From an uncultured Thiotrichaceae bacterium (GTDB lineage: Bacteria; Pseudomonadota; Gammaproteobacteria; Thiotrichales; Thiotrichaceae), in the NCBI GenBank assembly GCA_937931765.1, contig CALHAO010000104.1, positions 1-12,985 on the forward strand: 12,985 bases of DNA, given 5' to 3'. Positions 8,239 through 12,983 of this stretch are shown here, one piece after another; within the stretch, counting starts at the first letter, position 1, and every line of letters begins with the position of its first letter. A program made the translations under genes and the position numbers. The notes beneath the pieces are model-generated. The model did no database searches and had not been told where the DNA came from. It saw only the letters and a program-made list of their open reading frames with translations.

Positions 8239-8454
8239 ATGAGTGCTGTTTTTGATAGTTATCCCACCGAGCGGGAAATACGATTGATTGCTTATCAGAG
8301 TATTCAGAAGAAATTGGGCTCTGTTGGGCTGATTCGGTTTATTCAGCAGTTTGAGCGGGGGCGGGGTGATTACACGAAAGATCGACATGAGCGTTTGGAT
8401 GATTTTGGTGTGGATGAGTTGTTTGATGCGATTGAAGCACACTTAGATAATTGA
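8239..8454 (+). CDS. Small conserved-looking protein of unknown function (71 aa)
   Basis: The 71-residue product is charged and soluble, with no signal peptide or membrane segment. Its central segment, LIRFIQQFERGRGDYTKDRH (about residues 31-50), looks like a conserved core: I recall similar short proteins in cyanobacteria and filamentous sulphur bacteria with the pattern R-F-x-Q-Q-F-x-x-G-x-G-D-Y-T-x-x-R, but I cannot name a family. AGAGG at 8225-8229 lies 9 nt before ATG 8239, which supports the start. The gene begins only 43 nt after the acnB terminator, and I see no clear promoter in that gap. The next gene is convergent (ends at 8504), so it has no obvious co-transcribed partner. Proteins of this size near toxin-antitoxin genes are often antitoxins, but nothing here proves that. 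Confidence 0.7.
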   Translation: MSAVFDSYPTEREIRLIAYQSIQKKLGSVGLIRFIQQFERGRGDYTKDRHERLDDFGVDELFDAIEAHLDN

Positions 8455-8503
8455 TGAGGTAAGGGTGGCTTTCTATCAGATTCTACATATTATGTTGAGG
8501 TAG

Positions 8504-9529
8504 CTAGTCGGTGATATTTTCTAAATGCGAGCGAAGGTCTGATAAAAAATTAAAAGCTTCTGTCAGGGATCTTTTACGGGTCAGTGACGTATCGTCAGGA
8601 TTGCGAAGCTTGTCATATTTTTCATTATTTAACTGTTCTTTTATGAGCATCTGAATTTCTGGTGATAGCTCAAAAGGCTCAGGAGGAAGGTTGTAGCTCT
8701 CTATTTGAGCCACTAATTTTGTACGAGGTGGATCGGTGATAACACCTTGTGGTACTACCGCGTGAGTTTGTGCCCAGTACATATTGCAACTCTTATTAGG
8801 GTAGCCATCCTCTCTTGCTTTCCACCAAAGTATCCAGTCTCCTTCCTTGATTCCATAGTCTTCATGAAAATTGGAATAGTCATTAAAATAGCTTTCAGTA
8901 TGTGTGTCATCCTTCAGGCCTAACTGCTTGCTAAGCGTGTCCATATTGAAGTTAATCTCGCCACCAGAATACCAGATAATATGGATATTATAATTTTTTA
9001 GTTGTTCTTTGCTTAGCGAGGTGATGTCTGTTTTTGTTCGTAATGTCTTAGAATTTAAGCCTGCCCAAATAGATTTGTCAGATATTTTTCGGAGTTCATC
9101 AAGCTTGGCCAGTTTACTCTTTGTGCTGGGATAATACTCTTTTGCTAAAGTAGTGTAACCATCAAGGGTTTGATGCAGTTCTTTTATTGCAACTGTCTTA
9201 TGAATCTTAATTAAAATTTCAAATTTCCGCGCATCACCAAACGCATTTAAGGAAAGATTGGCACTACCAACTAAGGCGCTCTCCTGACTGAGATACACCT
9301 TTGAATGTAGTTCATCAAGGAAATGGACATTGTTCCACCCAATTTGTTGCGCTGCTTCAAAAATTGCATCTGGATTAGAGCCTAATGTAGGTGAAACAGT
9401 AATCTCTTCTAAATGTTTTGTATCAATATACTCAAGCCAGCTCTTACCCAAGTAAGCTACTGCAATTCGGTTAGGGTTTAGTTTTTTTAATGCCTGGCGC
9501 ATTTTTTTAGATTTAGTGATTATTTTCAT
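8504..9529 (-). CDS. PLD-fold protein, putative nuclease with an unassigned C-terminal domain
   Basis: This is a 341-residue protein. Residues 1-110 show one HKD-type motif of the phospholipase D/nuclease superfamily: LHSKVYL gives His75 and Lys77, VGSANLS gives Gly88-Ser89 and Asn91, and Glu104 in KFEILI fits the position of the conserved acidic residue. Enzymes with one such motif, such as the nuclease Nuc and the restriction enzyme BfiI, dimerise to build the active site and need no metal. The usual Asp after HxK is Gln82 here. Residues about 185-340 form a second domain (GGEINFN, EGDWILWWKAREDG, MYWAQTHAVV), which I do not recognise; it could be a recognition domain. The start ATG at 9529 has no clear Shine-Dalgarno sequence. 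The gene is more AT-rich than the TCA block and stands alone, opposite in strand to its left neighbour, consistent with an acquired defence or restriction gene. The function is inferred. Confidence 0.72.
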   Translation of the reverse strand: MKIITKSKKMRQALKKLNPNRIAVAYLGKSWLEYIDTKHLEEITVSPTLGSNPDAIFEAAQQIGWNNVHFLDELHSKVYLSQESALVGSANLSLNAFGDARKFEILIKIHKTVAIKELHQTLDGYTTLAKEYYPSTKSKLAKLDELRKISDKSIWAGLNSKTLRTKTDITSLSKEQLKNYNIHIIWYSGGEINFNMDTLSKQLGLKDDTHTESYFNDYSNFHEDYGIKEGDWILWWKAREDGYPNKSCNMYWAQTHAVVPQGVITDPPRTKLVAQIESYNLPPEPFELSPEIQMLIKEQLNNEKYDKLRNPDDTSLTRKRSLTEAFNFLSDLRSHLENITD

Positions 9530-9586
9530 GATGAAAAAATTTTAACCGAAATTTTTGAGGGATATAATTTATATTTTCCAATGCGA

Positions 9587-9641
9587 AAGTGCCATTTTTT
9601 GTATTTACTAGCGGGTTAAGTTCCACTCAAAAACGGCACTT
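9587..9641. repeat. Imperfect inverted repeat between the PLD gene and the vapC scar
   Basis: AAGTGCC followed by A and a T-run (9587-9600) is nearly the reverse complement of AAAAACGGCACTT (9629-9641), with one mismatch and one extra T. The right arm is part of the vapC 3'-end sequence, so the left arm may be a small inverted piece of another vapC tail. The 27-nt gap makes a terminator role unlikely. Confidence 0.4.
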
Positions 9642-9705
9642 CCATCCCTAACAACAAAGCAGCCCGATTCAAGTGCTCATCAAAGCAAGCAAGTTTCACC
9701 GGCAA
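9616..9705 (-). pseudogene. vapC 3'-end remnant (copy 1), about 29 codons
   Basis: Read on the minus strand from about 9705 to a TAA at 9616, this encodes LPVKLACFDEHLNRAALLLG and then MEVPFLSGT. It matches the C-terminus of the intact PIN toxin at 10043-10474 (ACFDKRLNRAALLLG, MEVPFLG). By hand count there are about nine mismatches in 74 aligned bases, so it comes from a related but different vapC. It has no start and no catalytic N-terminal half, only the last PIN aspartate. It is directly joined to the end of the antitoxin gene, out of frame with it, in the place where that antitoxin's toxin gene would be expected. Confidence 0.85.
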
Positions 9706-9937
9706 AAATAGAGCGCTTCAGCCGTTGCCTGACACTTTCCAGTGAACGAAACTCTGTATCACCCCGTGTCACCTTATCCATGCGTTGCTGCAAAACTTCC
9801 CCATGCCACTCAGGCGACTCAAAATCTTCACCCTTTTGAGAAAGACTATCCCAGACTGCCTCTATCAAACTGAGCTTATCACTGAGACTCATATCGTCCA
9901 GTGGTATTGAATCTGCTGACCATGCTTGTGCTGACAT
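9680..9937 (-). CDS. Orphan antitoxin of the addiction-module (Unstab_antitox) type, altered C-terminus
   Basis: The 85-residue protein resembles the addiction module component family, which pairs with RelE/ParE-type toxins. The recognisable core is MSLSDKLSLIEAVWDSL (about 16-32) and ESPEWHGEVLQQRMDKVTRG (about 40-59). A start at ATG 9937 has AGGAAG about 5 nt upstream on the minus strand; an internal Met16 is possible. No toxin gene follows. After RQRLKRSIF the frame runs into the vapC remnant in the wrong frame and ends FAGETCLL at 9680, so the last few residues are not native antitoxin sequence. The gene probably remained after a deletion or recombination removed its toxin. It may still express, since an extended -10 promoter lies upstream, and could neutralise a related toxin elsewhere. 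Antitoxin identity is from remembered family motifs. Confidence 0.75.
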   Translation of the reverse strand: MSAQAWSADSIPLDDMSLSDKLSLIEAVWDSLSQKGEDFESPEWHGEVLQQRMDKVTRGDTEFRSLESVRQRLKRSIFAGETCLL

Positions 9938-9967
9938 GTTTCTTCCTATTATCTGGTTAGTCTGCGC

Positions 9968-9976
9968 ATTATAGCA
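9968..9976 (-). promoter_or_regulatory. Extended -10 promoter element of the orphan antitoxin gene
   Basis: On the minus strand the sequence reads TGCTATAAT, an exact TATAAT with the TGn extension. Transcription would start near 9961, about 24 nt before the antitoxin ATG at 9937. No good -35 box is present at 16-18 bp, which extended -10 promoters tolerate. Confidence 0.5.
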
Positions 9977-10040
9977 TTGAGTTTTTTTGTTTGTTGAGTC
10001 GTACTGACATGACCACTCAACAGGTATTAAAATCAGCCCT

Positions 10041-10169
10041 CTTCACCCCAAAAACGGTACTTCCATCCCCAACAACAAAGCAGCCCGATTCAATCGCTTA
10101 TCAAAACAAGCAAATTGCATCGGCAACTCAGTTTCCTGCTGTATAAAACGCGCTGTAGCCAACTGAACA
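10041..10169 (-). repeat. vapC 3'-end repeat, copy 2 (the intact gene's end)
   Basis: This is the reference copy of the repeated segment. It lies inside the complete toxin gene, from its stop codon back to about codon 101. Diverged copies occur at 9616-9705 (shorter) and 11046-11175 (same extent), all in the same orientation. Confidence 0.85.
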
Positions 10170-10474
10170 CTATCATATCCCCGCAACGCAAAGGTATCAG
10201 CAAACTCACCCGCTATTTCAACAACAGATTGCGTAACATCCGCCACCAGAAAATCTGTCCAATCATCCTGTAATGCCTGCCTTGCCGCCTCTATCTGATC
10301 CTCAGCTCCAGCATCCTCACGCGCCCGCCGCGCTAATGCCGCATGCGCTTCAGCCCAACTAATACGACTGGTGGCCACAGTTTCTACCTTTTGCAGCAAA
10401 TCATGAACAACAGAACTGTCCTGCTCATTGATATATAATTTAATCAGAGCAGAAGTATCGCAATACAAAATCAC
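10043..10474 (-). CDS. vapC: PIN-domain toxin (VapC-type ribonuclease)
   Basis: The 143-residue protein begins MILYCDTSALIKLYINE, the PIN-domain signature. The acidic active-site residues are visible as Asp6, Glu42 (SWAEAHAAL), Asp101 (RGYDSVQLATA) and Asp125 (ACFDKRLN). VapC toxins are Mg-dependent RNases that cut specific tRNAs or rRNA when the antitoxin is degraded. The start is GTG at 10474; GTGA overlaps the antitoxin stop by four bases, so the two are translationally coupled in the order antitoxin-toxin. The length and all acidic residues suggest an intact enzyme. Its last 43 codons are the segment repeated as scars on both sides. Confidence 0.9.
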   Translation of the reverse strand: MILYCDTSALIKLYINEQDSSVVHDLLQKVETVATSRISWAEAHAALARRAREDAGAEDQIEAARQALQDDWTDFLVADVTQSVVEIAGEFADTFALRGYDSVQLATARFIQQETELPMQFACFDKRLNRAALLLGMEVPFLG

Positions 10475-10734
10475 CCGCGCATCTCCAATACTAATTCGGA
10501 CATACTCTTATCACCCTTGGGTAAGGTGACCTGACTCCCTCTAGGTTTTTTGCCTGACCAGGTGACCGTTCCCCCCGCTAATAGCTTATCGAGACCCGAT
10601 GAGTTTTGGTCAGTAGATCCTTGCAAACAAGCGATTATTTTACGGTGGCTAGTGATATTAATACGCTGGCCCGCATGAGCCTGTTGTAAGTAATGTGATA
10701 AGTGTGACTTCAATTCACGCACTGAAACTTGCAT
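10471..10734 (-). CDS. vapB: PhdYefM-type antitoxin partner of VapC
   Basis: The 87-residue protein starts MQVSVRELKSHLSHYLQQAH, followed by RINITSHRKIIACL. This is the Phd/YefM fold, in which the N-terminal half dimerises and binds DNA while the flexible C-terminal half (about 45-87, with GGTVTWSGKKPRG) wraps around the toxin. It overlaps vapC by 4 nt, the classic arrangement. AGGTCAC precedes ATG 10734 on the minus strand. By analogy with the family, the pair should repress its own promoter. The symbol vapB is used functionally: by fold it is a Phd/YefM antitoxin. Confidence 0.87.
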   Translation of the reverse strand: MQVSVRELKSHLSHYLQQAHAGQRINITSHRKIIACLQGSTDQNSSGLDKLLAGGTVTWSGKKPRGSQVTLPKGDKSMSELVLEMRG

Positions 10735-10764
10735 AATGTGACCTAAATATTGTAATTAATCGAC

Positions 10765-10794
10765 ATTGTAGCCTCATTGGGGTGTGTTGTACAA
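10765..10794 (-). promoter_or_regulatory. Possible vapBC promoter with repeated TACAAT
   Basis: On the minus strand TACAAT (10765-10770, five of six to TATAAT) lies 18 bp after TTGTAC (10789-10794, a weak -35). A second TACAAT is at 10749-10754, 16 bp away, so the pair could also be antitoxin binding repeats. TTGTACAA (10787-10794) is itself a palindrome. Weak evidence. Confidence 0.3.
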
Positions 10795-10806
10795 AAGAAG
10801 GAATAG

Positions 10807-11045
10807 ATGAATATGAACTGGAATCAAGACACCTACATCAAGGCATGGGACTTCGCAACCATCGCACACCACGGCCAAACATACGGTGGGGGCCAAAGAA
10901 GGCCAGCGCATTGAATACATTAACCACATCGGCAGCGTCGCAATGGAGTTGATCTGGGCGCTGTCTCAAACAGCAGATATTGATGGGAACTTGGCGATAC
11001 AGTGCGCTTTATTGCACGACATCATTGAAGATACAGCGGTGACAC
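10807..11045 (+). pseudogene. Small alarmone hydrolase-like HD-domain gene, frameshifted and truncated
   Basis: From ATG 10807 (AAGGA upstream; ATG 10813 is an alternative) the frame reads MNMNWNQDTYIKAWDFATIAHHGQTYGG and then hits a stop. The next frame continues at once with GAKEGQRIEYINHIGSVAMEL and ends in ALLHDIIEDTAVT. Joined, this is the start of an HD-domain (p)ppGpp hydrolase-like protein (SpoT/MESH1 type): AHHGQ, the metal-binding HD pair in LLHD, and the ED of IIEDT are the family's landmarks. The switch falls in a run of five G (10888-10892); four would keep the frame, so one G was inserted. The gene then stops being homologous at about 11045, where a vapC fragment in the opposite orientation begins. 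The C-terminal half is missing, so it should be inactive. Reading GTG 10886 as a start would give a meaningless chimera of 88 residues. Confidence 0.85.
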
Positions 11046-11175
11046 CTTCACCCCCAAAAACGGCACTTCCACCCCCAGCAACAAATCAGCCCGGTTCAAG
11101 CGCCTATCAAAGCAAGCAAACTTCACCGGCCACTCAGTTTCCTGCGATATAAAACGTGTTGTGGCCAACTGAACA
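11046..11175 (-). pseudogene. vapC 3'-end remnant (copy 3), about 43 codons
   Basis: Minus-strand reading gives EDVQLATTRFISQETEW, then PVKFACFDRRLNRADLLLG and VEVPFLG, matching residues 101-143 of the intact VapC. The copy spans 130 bases against 129 in the intact gene. The extra base is a G just before the original stop (GGGG TGA instead of GGG TGA), so the frame runs on. There is no upstream toxin sequence and no antitoxin. The left edge joins the broken HD gene; the right edge, near 11175, lies about 15 bases before the regulator gene's stop. It is more diverged than copy 1 and stems from another vapC allele. Confidence 0.85.
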
Positions 11176-11189
11176 TCCTCGCTAACGGA

Positions 11190-12143
11190 CTACTCCTTCT
11201 TGTCCGAATTGATCATATCCTGAATTTCTGGCGTAAAGCTTTTGATAGCCTGGAGGGCGTTCGGATCACGTTGTGTGAGTATTTCTATAGCAAAAGCGTT
11301 TATCGCCTCTCTGGCCGGGCTGCCATCACGCATTCGATCTAACGCTGCTAACCCACTGCGCAAATAAAGCATACTGTTCTCAAAGGTTGGCAGACCGCGA
11401 TAGAATTGGGTCACTTTTTCGTAAATTTGCTTATCACGAATTTCAATAAAGCTATCGCCTCCGCCATAATGGCTGATCGGGCCGGGGACAAGCAGCATCT
11501 GTTTTTCCGGTAGTAATTCCACCGAGGTCAATTGGCAATGCTCAGGAAGTTTGGAGCGGGTAAAAAAATGTAGCTGGCGAAAGTTATTACCCTGAAAATA
11601 GCTGAGATAGTCTTCAATAACTTTTTTCTTGTCTGCAATACTGTAGCTACCTACTGGCGAAAAAAGGAAGCTGATGAATGAATCAAAAGTATACAGTTCA
11701 TTGGCTTCGTAAGAGGGTGCGCCTAGTTGCTGGTGGCGAACACTGTCTTTTTTTAGTTTAAAGAAAGTGGATGGAAAATTAGGTGATACGAGTAGGCGTT
11801 GTTTTTTTTCCAATTTAATCAGATGTTGCTCCGCATCGGCATCTGCACTGAATTCCTGCAGTTGCATATTACTCCCTGCCGGATTAAGCAGCCTCTTATA
11901 GTCATCATGCAGCAGAGTCATAATGTCTGCTTCAAACAGGTAGGAGTAAGCCAGCAGTTTGAACACGTCGATGGCGACTGTGCCTTTTTCGAGGCGACTG
12001 ATGTCTGGTTGCTGGATATAATGGCGAATTCCTGTGCGCACCTTAAAAATATCGGTGAGCGCCTCTGCCATGTTGATCTGATTCATTTTTTTGCTTATTC
12101 TAAGCTTCTTGAGCATTTCTTTATTCTGAGGAATTGTTCCCAT
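11190..12143 (-). CDS. XRE-like transcriptional regulator with a large unassigned C-terminal domain
   Basis: The 317-residue protein has an N-terminal helix-turn-helix of Cro/CI (XRE) type at about residues 10-75: LKKLRISKKMNQINMAEALT, then PDISRLEKGTVAIDVFKLLAYSYLF. The turn before the recognition helix (PDISRLEKG) carries an insertion of about 12 residues. Residues 90-317 do not match a domain I recognise. They include FISFLFSPVGSYSIADKKKV, LHFFTRSKLP, LLVPGPISHYGGGDSFIEIR and a helical end, and may form a ligand-sensing or oligomerisation domain. ATG 12143 has AGGGG about 10 nt upstream. The gene is transcribed away from the lipoprotein gene at 12559; the 415-bp gap holds an array of palindromes that are good candidates for its operators. 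Its stop lies 15 bases from a vapC scar, so the 3' end borders rearranged DNA, but the frame looks complete. Confidence 0.78.
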   Translation of the reverse strand: MGTIPQNKEMLKKLRISKKMNQINMAEALTDIFKVRTGIRHYIQQPDISRLEKGTVAIDVFKLLAYSYLFEADIMTLLHDDYKRLLNPAGSNMQLQEFSADADAEQHLIKLEKKQRLLVSPNFPSTFFKLKKDSVRHQQLGAPSYEANELYTFDSFISFLFSPVGSYSIADKKKVIEDYLSYFQGNNFRQLHFFTRSKLPEHCQLTSVELLPEKQMLLVPGPISHYGGGDSFIEIRDKQIYEKVTQFYRGLPTFENSMLYLRSGLAALDRMRDGSPAREAINAFAIEILTQRDPNALQAIKSFTPEIQDMINSDKKE

Positions 12144-12196
12144 ACTGCCAGCCCCTTGCGGATTTATTGTTGCTTTGTTCGATGTTTGCCCTTTGT

Positions 12197-12280
12197 AAAT
12201 GCAACCAAAGTTATAACGATGGGCGATTGCATTTGTTTATAGTCTTGCTCAGAGTCTGCCACATTTTTCATCAAATGCAA
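12197..12280. repeat. AAATGCAA octamers around the regulator promoter
   Basis: AAATGCAA occurs at 12197-12204, as its reverse complement TTGCATTT at 12227-12234, and again at 12273-12280. The first two form an inverted pair centred at 12215.5, on the edge of the candidate -10 box of the regulator gene. Their core, AATGCA/TGCATT, is also the half-site of the palindromes at 12397 and 12437. Confidence 0.55.
12210..12239 (-). promoter_or_regulatory. Candidate promoter of the XRE-like regulator
   Basis: On the minus strand TAAACA (12234-12239, four of six to TTGACA) is followed 18 bp later by TATAAC (12210-12215, five of six to TATAAT). The leader to ATG 12143 would be about 60 nt. TGCATT half-sites lie between the two boxes and just downstream of the -10, as expected for autorepression. 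Confidence 0.4.
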
Positions 12281-12312
12281 ATACGTATATTCAGTTGAGT
12301 CTGGAAAATTCT

Positions 12313-12332
12313 TTGTTGTCCAATTACAACAA
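12313..12332. repeat. TTGTTGT / ACAACAA inverted repeat
   Basis: TTGTTGT (12313-12319) and ACAACAA (12326-12332) are exact reverse complements with a 6-nt spacer. A further direct TTGTTGT is at 12343-12349. Its sequence differs from the neighbouring AATGCA palindromes, so it may be the site of another regulator. Confidence 0.45.
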
Positions 12333-12356
12333 GGGGTTAGAGTTGTTGTTTTATAG

Positions 12357-12458
12357 ATTAATACAAATCTGTATTGAACTATTTTCTGAACGTAACATTA
12401 ATGCAGATCTGCATTAATTAGGTTTATGAACGGAAGCTTAATGCATAATGTCATTAAT
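12357..12458. promoter_or_regulatory. Three palindromic operator-like sites with 40-bp centre spacing
   Basis: Site 1 (12357-12378) has arms AATACA/TGTATT. Site 2 (12397-12418) is a perfect palindrome with 11-nt arms, ATTAATGCAGA/TCTGCATTAAT. Site 3 (12437-12458) has arms TTAATG/CATTAA with a changed centre. Their centres are at 12367.5, 12407.5 and 12447.5, exactly 40 bp apart, close to four helical turns. Sites 1 and 2 share the consensus TTAATRCARATCTGYATTRA. The array ends 100 bp before the lipoprotein start and begins 214 bp before the regulator start. Binding by the adjacent XRE-like regulator is an inference from proximity. Confidence 0.7.
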
Positions 12459-12558
12459 TATTTAATCTGAGATATTCCAATATTTGGCACAATAAAGCTA
12501 ATTAAGTTGTGTAACATTTGACCTGGCTATTGAATGACCAACTCAGGAGAAATTCGGA

Positions 12559-12936
12559 ATGAAAAAAATACTATTTATTATCACCATTGGCATGCTAACC
12601 GCTCAGGGTTGCACGGTATCTATTGGTCCCACTGTTGCACATGGTACTCATGCACACACGCATGTAGCATCCAGCTCTACTTCCGGCATAGAACATCCGG
12701 GTGTAGTAGGCCCGGAAGGTATTCGTGGAGTGGAAGGGTCAGCAGGGGCTGAAAGCCCACCCGCACAATTGATGGGAAGAAGCAGTGCAGTGGTGGCTCC
12801 ACAAAATGTACATGCACATGCCAAGACTGCGGCGTCTAAGCCAGAGTCATTTGGTGGCAAGTTCTGGGAAAATATTACTTCTAATGTGGTAAATATAGCA
12901 GCTCCGGTTATCCTGCAGAAACTGCTTAGTAACTAA
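12559..12936 (+). CDS. Predicted lipoprotein, His-rich with a short Gly-X-Y stretch
   Basis: The 125-residue product begins with a signal peptide, MKKILFIITIGMLTAQGC: positive start, hydrophobic core, and a lipobox-like AQGC with the lipidated Cys at residue 18. Gln at -2 is unusual, so lipidation is likely rather than certain. The mature part has a His cluster HGTHAHTH (28-35) and a later HAHA that could bind metal. Between them, about residues 48-65, are six consecutive collagen-like triplets: GVV GPE GIR GVE GSA GAE. The C-terminal 25 residues (FWENITSNVVNIAAPVIL and a short tail) look amphipathic or membrane-associating. AGGAG at 12545-12549 lies 9 nt before the ATG. I recognise no family. 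An envelope location follows from the signal peptide; the divergent regulator and operator array suggest that it is a regulated gene. Confidence 0.75.
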   Translation: MKKILFIITIGMLTAQGCTVSIGPTVAHGTHAHTHVASSSTSGIEHPGVVGPEGIRGVEGSAGAESPPAQLMGRSSAVVAPQNVHAHAKTAASKPESFGGKFWENITSNVVNIAAPVILQKLLSN

Positions 12937-12958
12937 CGGCAAACAGCACTAAAACGAT

Positions 12959-12983
12959 CCCGCCATTCAAAAGAATAGCGGGG
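12959..12983 (+). terminator. Probable terminator hairpin after the lipoprotein gene, cut by the window end
   Basis: CCCGC (12959-12963) pairs with GCGGG (12978-12982), and ATTC (12965-12968) pairs with GAAT (12973-12976), with one C-A mismatch between them and an AAAA loop. It lies 22 nt after the stop. The window ends at TA just after it, so a T-run cannot be seen. Confidence 0.6.

Noticed and set aside
10886..11152. An 88-residue open frame starting at GTG 10886 as a real gene
   Set aside because: It begins in mid-domain of the HD family and ends in a proline-rich tail that is antisense vapC sequence. It is a chimera produced by frameshift and truncation.
9616..11175. The three repeated segments as a CRISPR array or insertion-sequence ends
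   Set aside because: There are only three copies, about 0.4 and 1 kb apart, of unequal length and with many differences. They translate as the VapC C-terminus, and no transposase or spacer structure is present.
11799..12242. A 147-codon open frame on the + strand, antisense to the regulator
   Set aside because: It shadows the regulator's coding strand, has no recognisable motif, and covers the regulator's start and promoter.
12484..12499. Possible sigma54 promoter (TTGGCAC followed by AGCT) before the lipoprotein gene
   Set aside because: Between GG and GC there are nine bases instead of the strict ten, and TTGC is replaced by AGCT. The upstream palindromes also lie closer than typical enhancer sites.
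12534..12752. A 72-codon frame overlapping the lipoprotein start
   Set aside because: The overlapping frame at 12559 has a ribosome-binding site, a signal peptide and a lipobox; the 72-codon frame has none of these.
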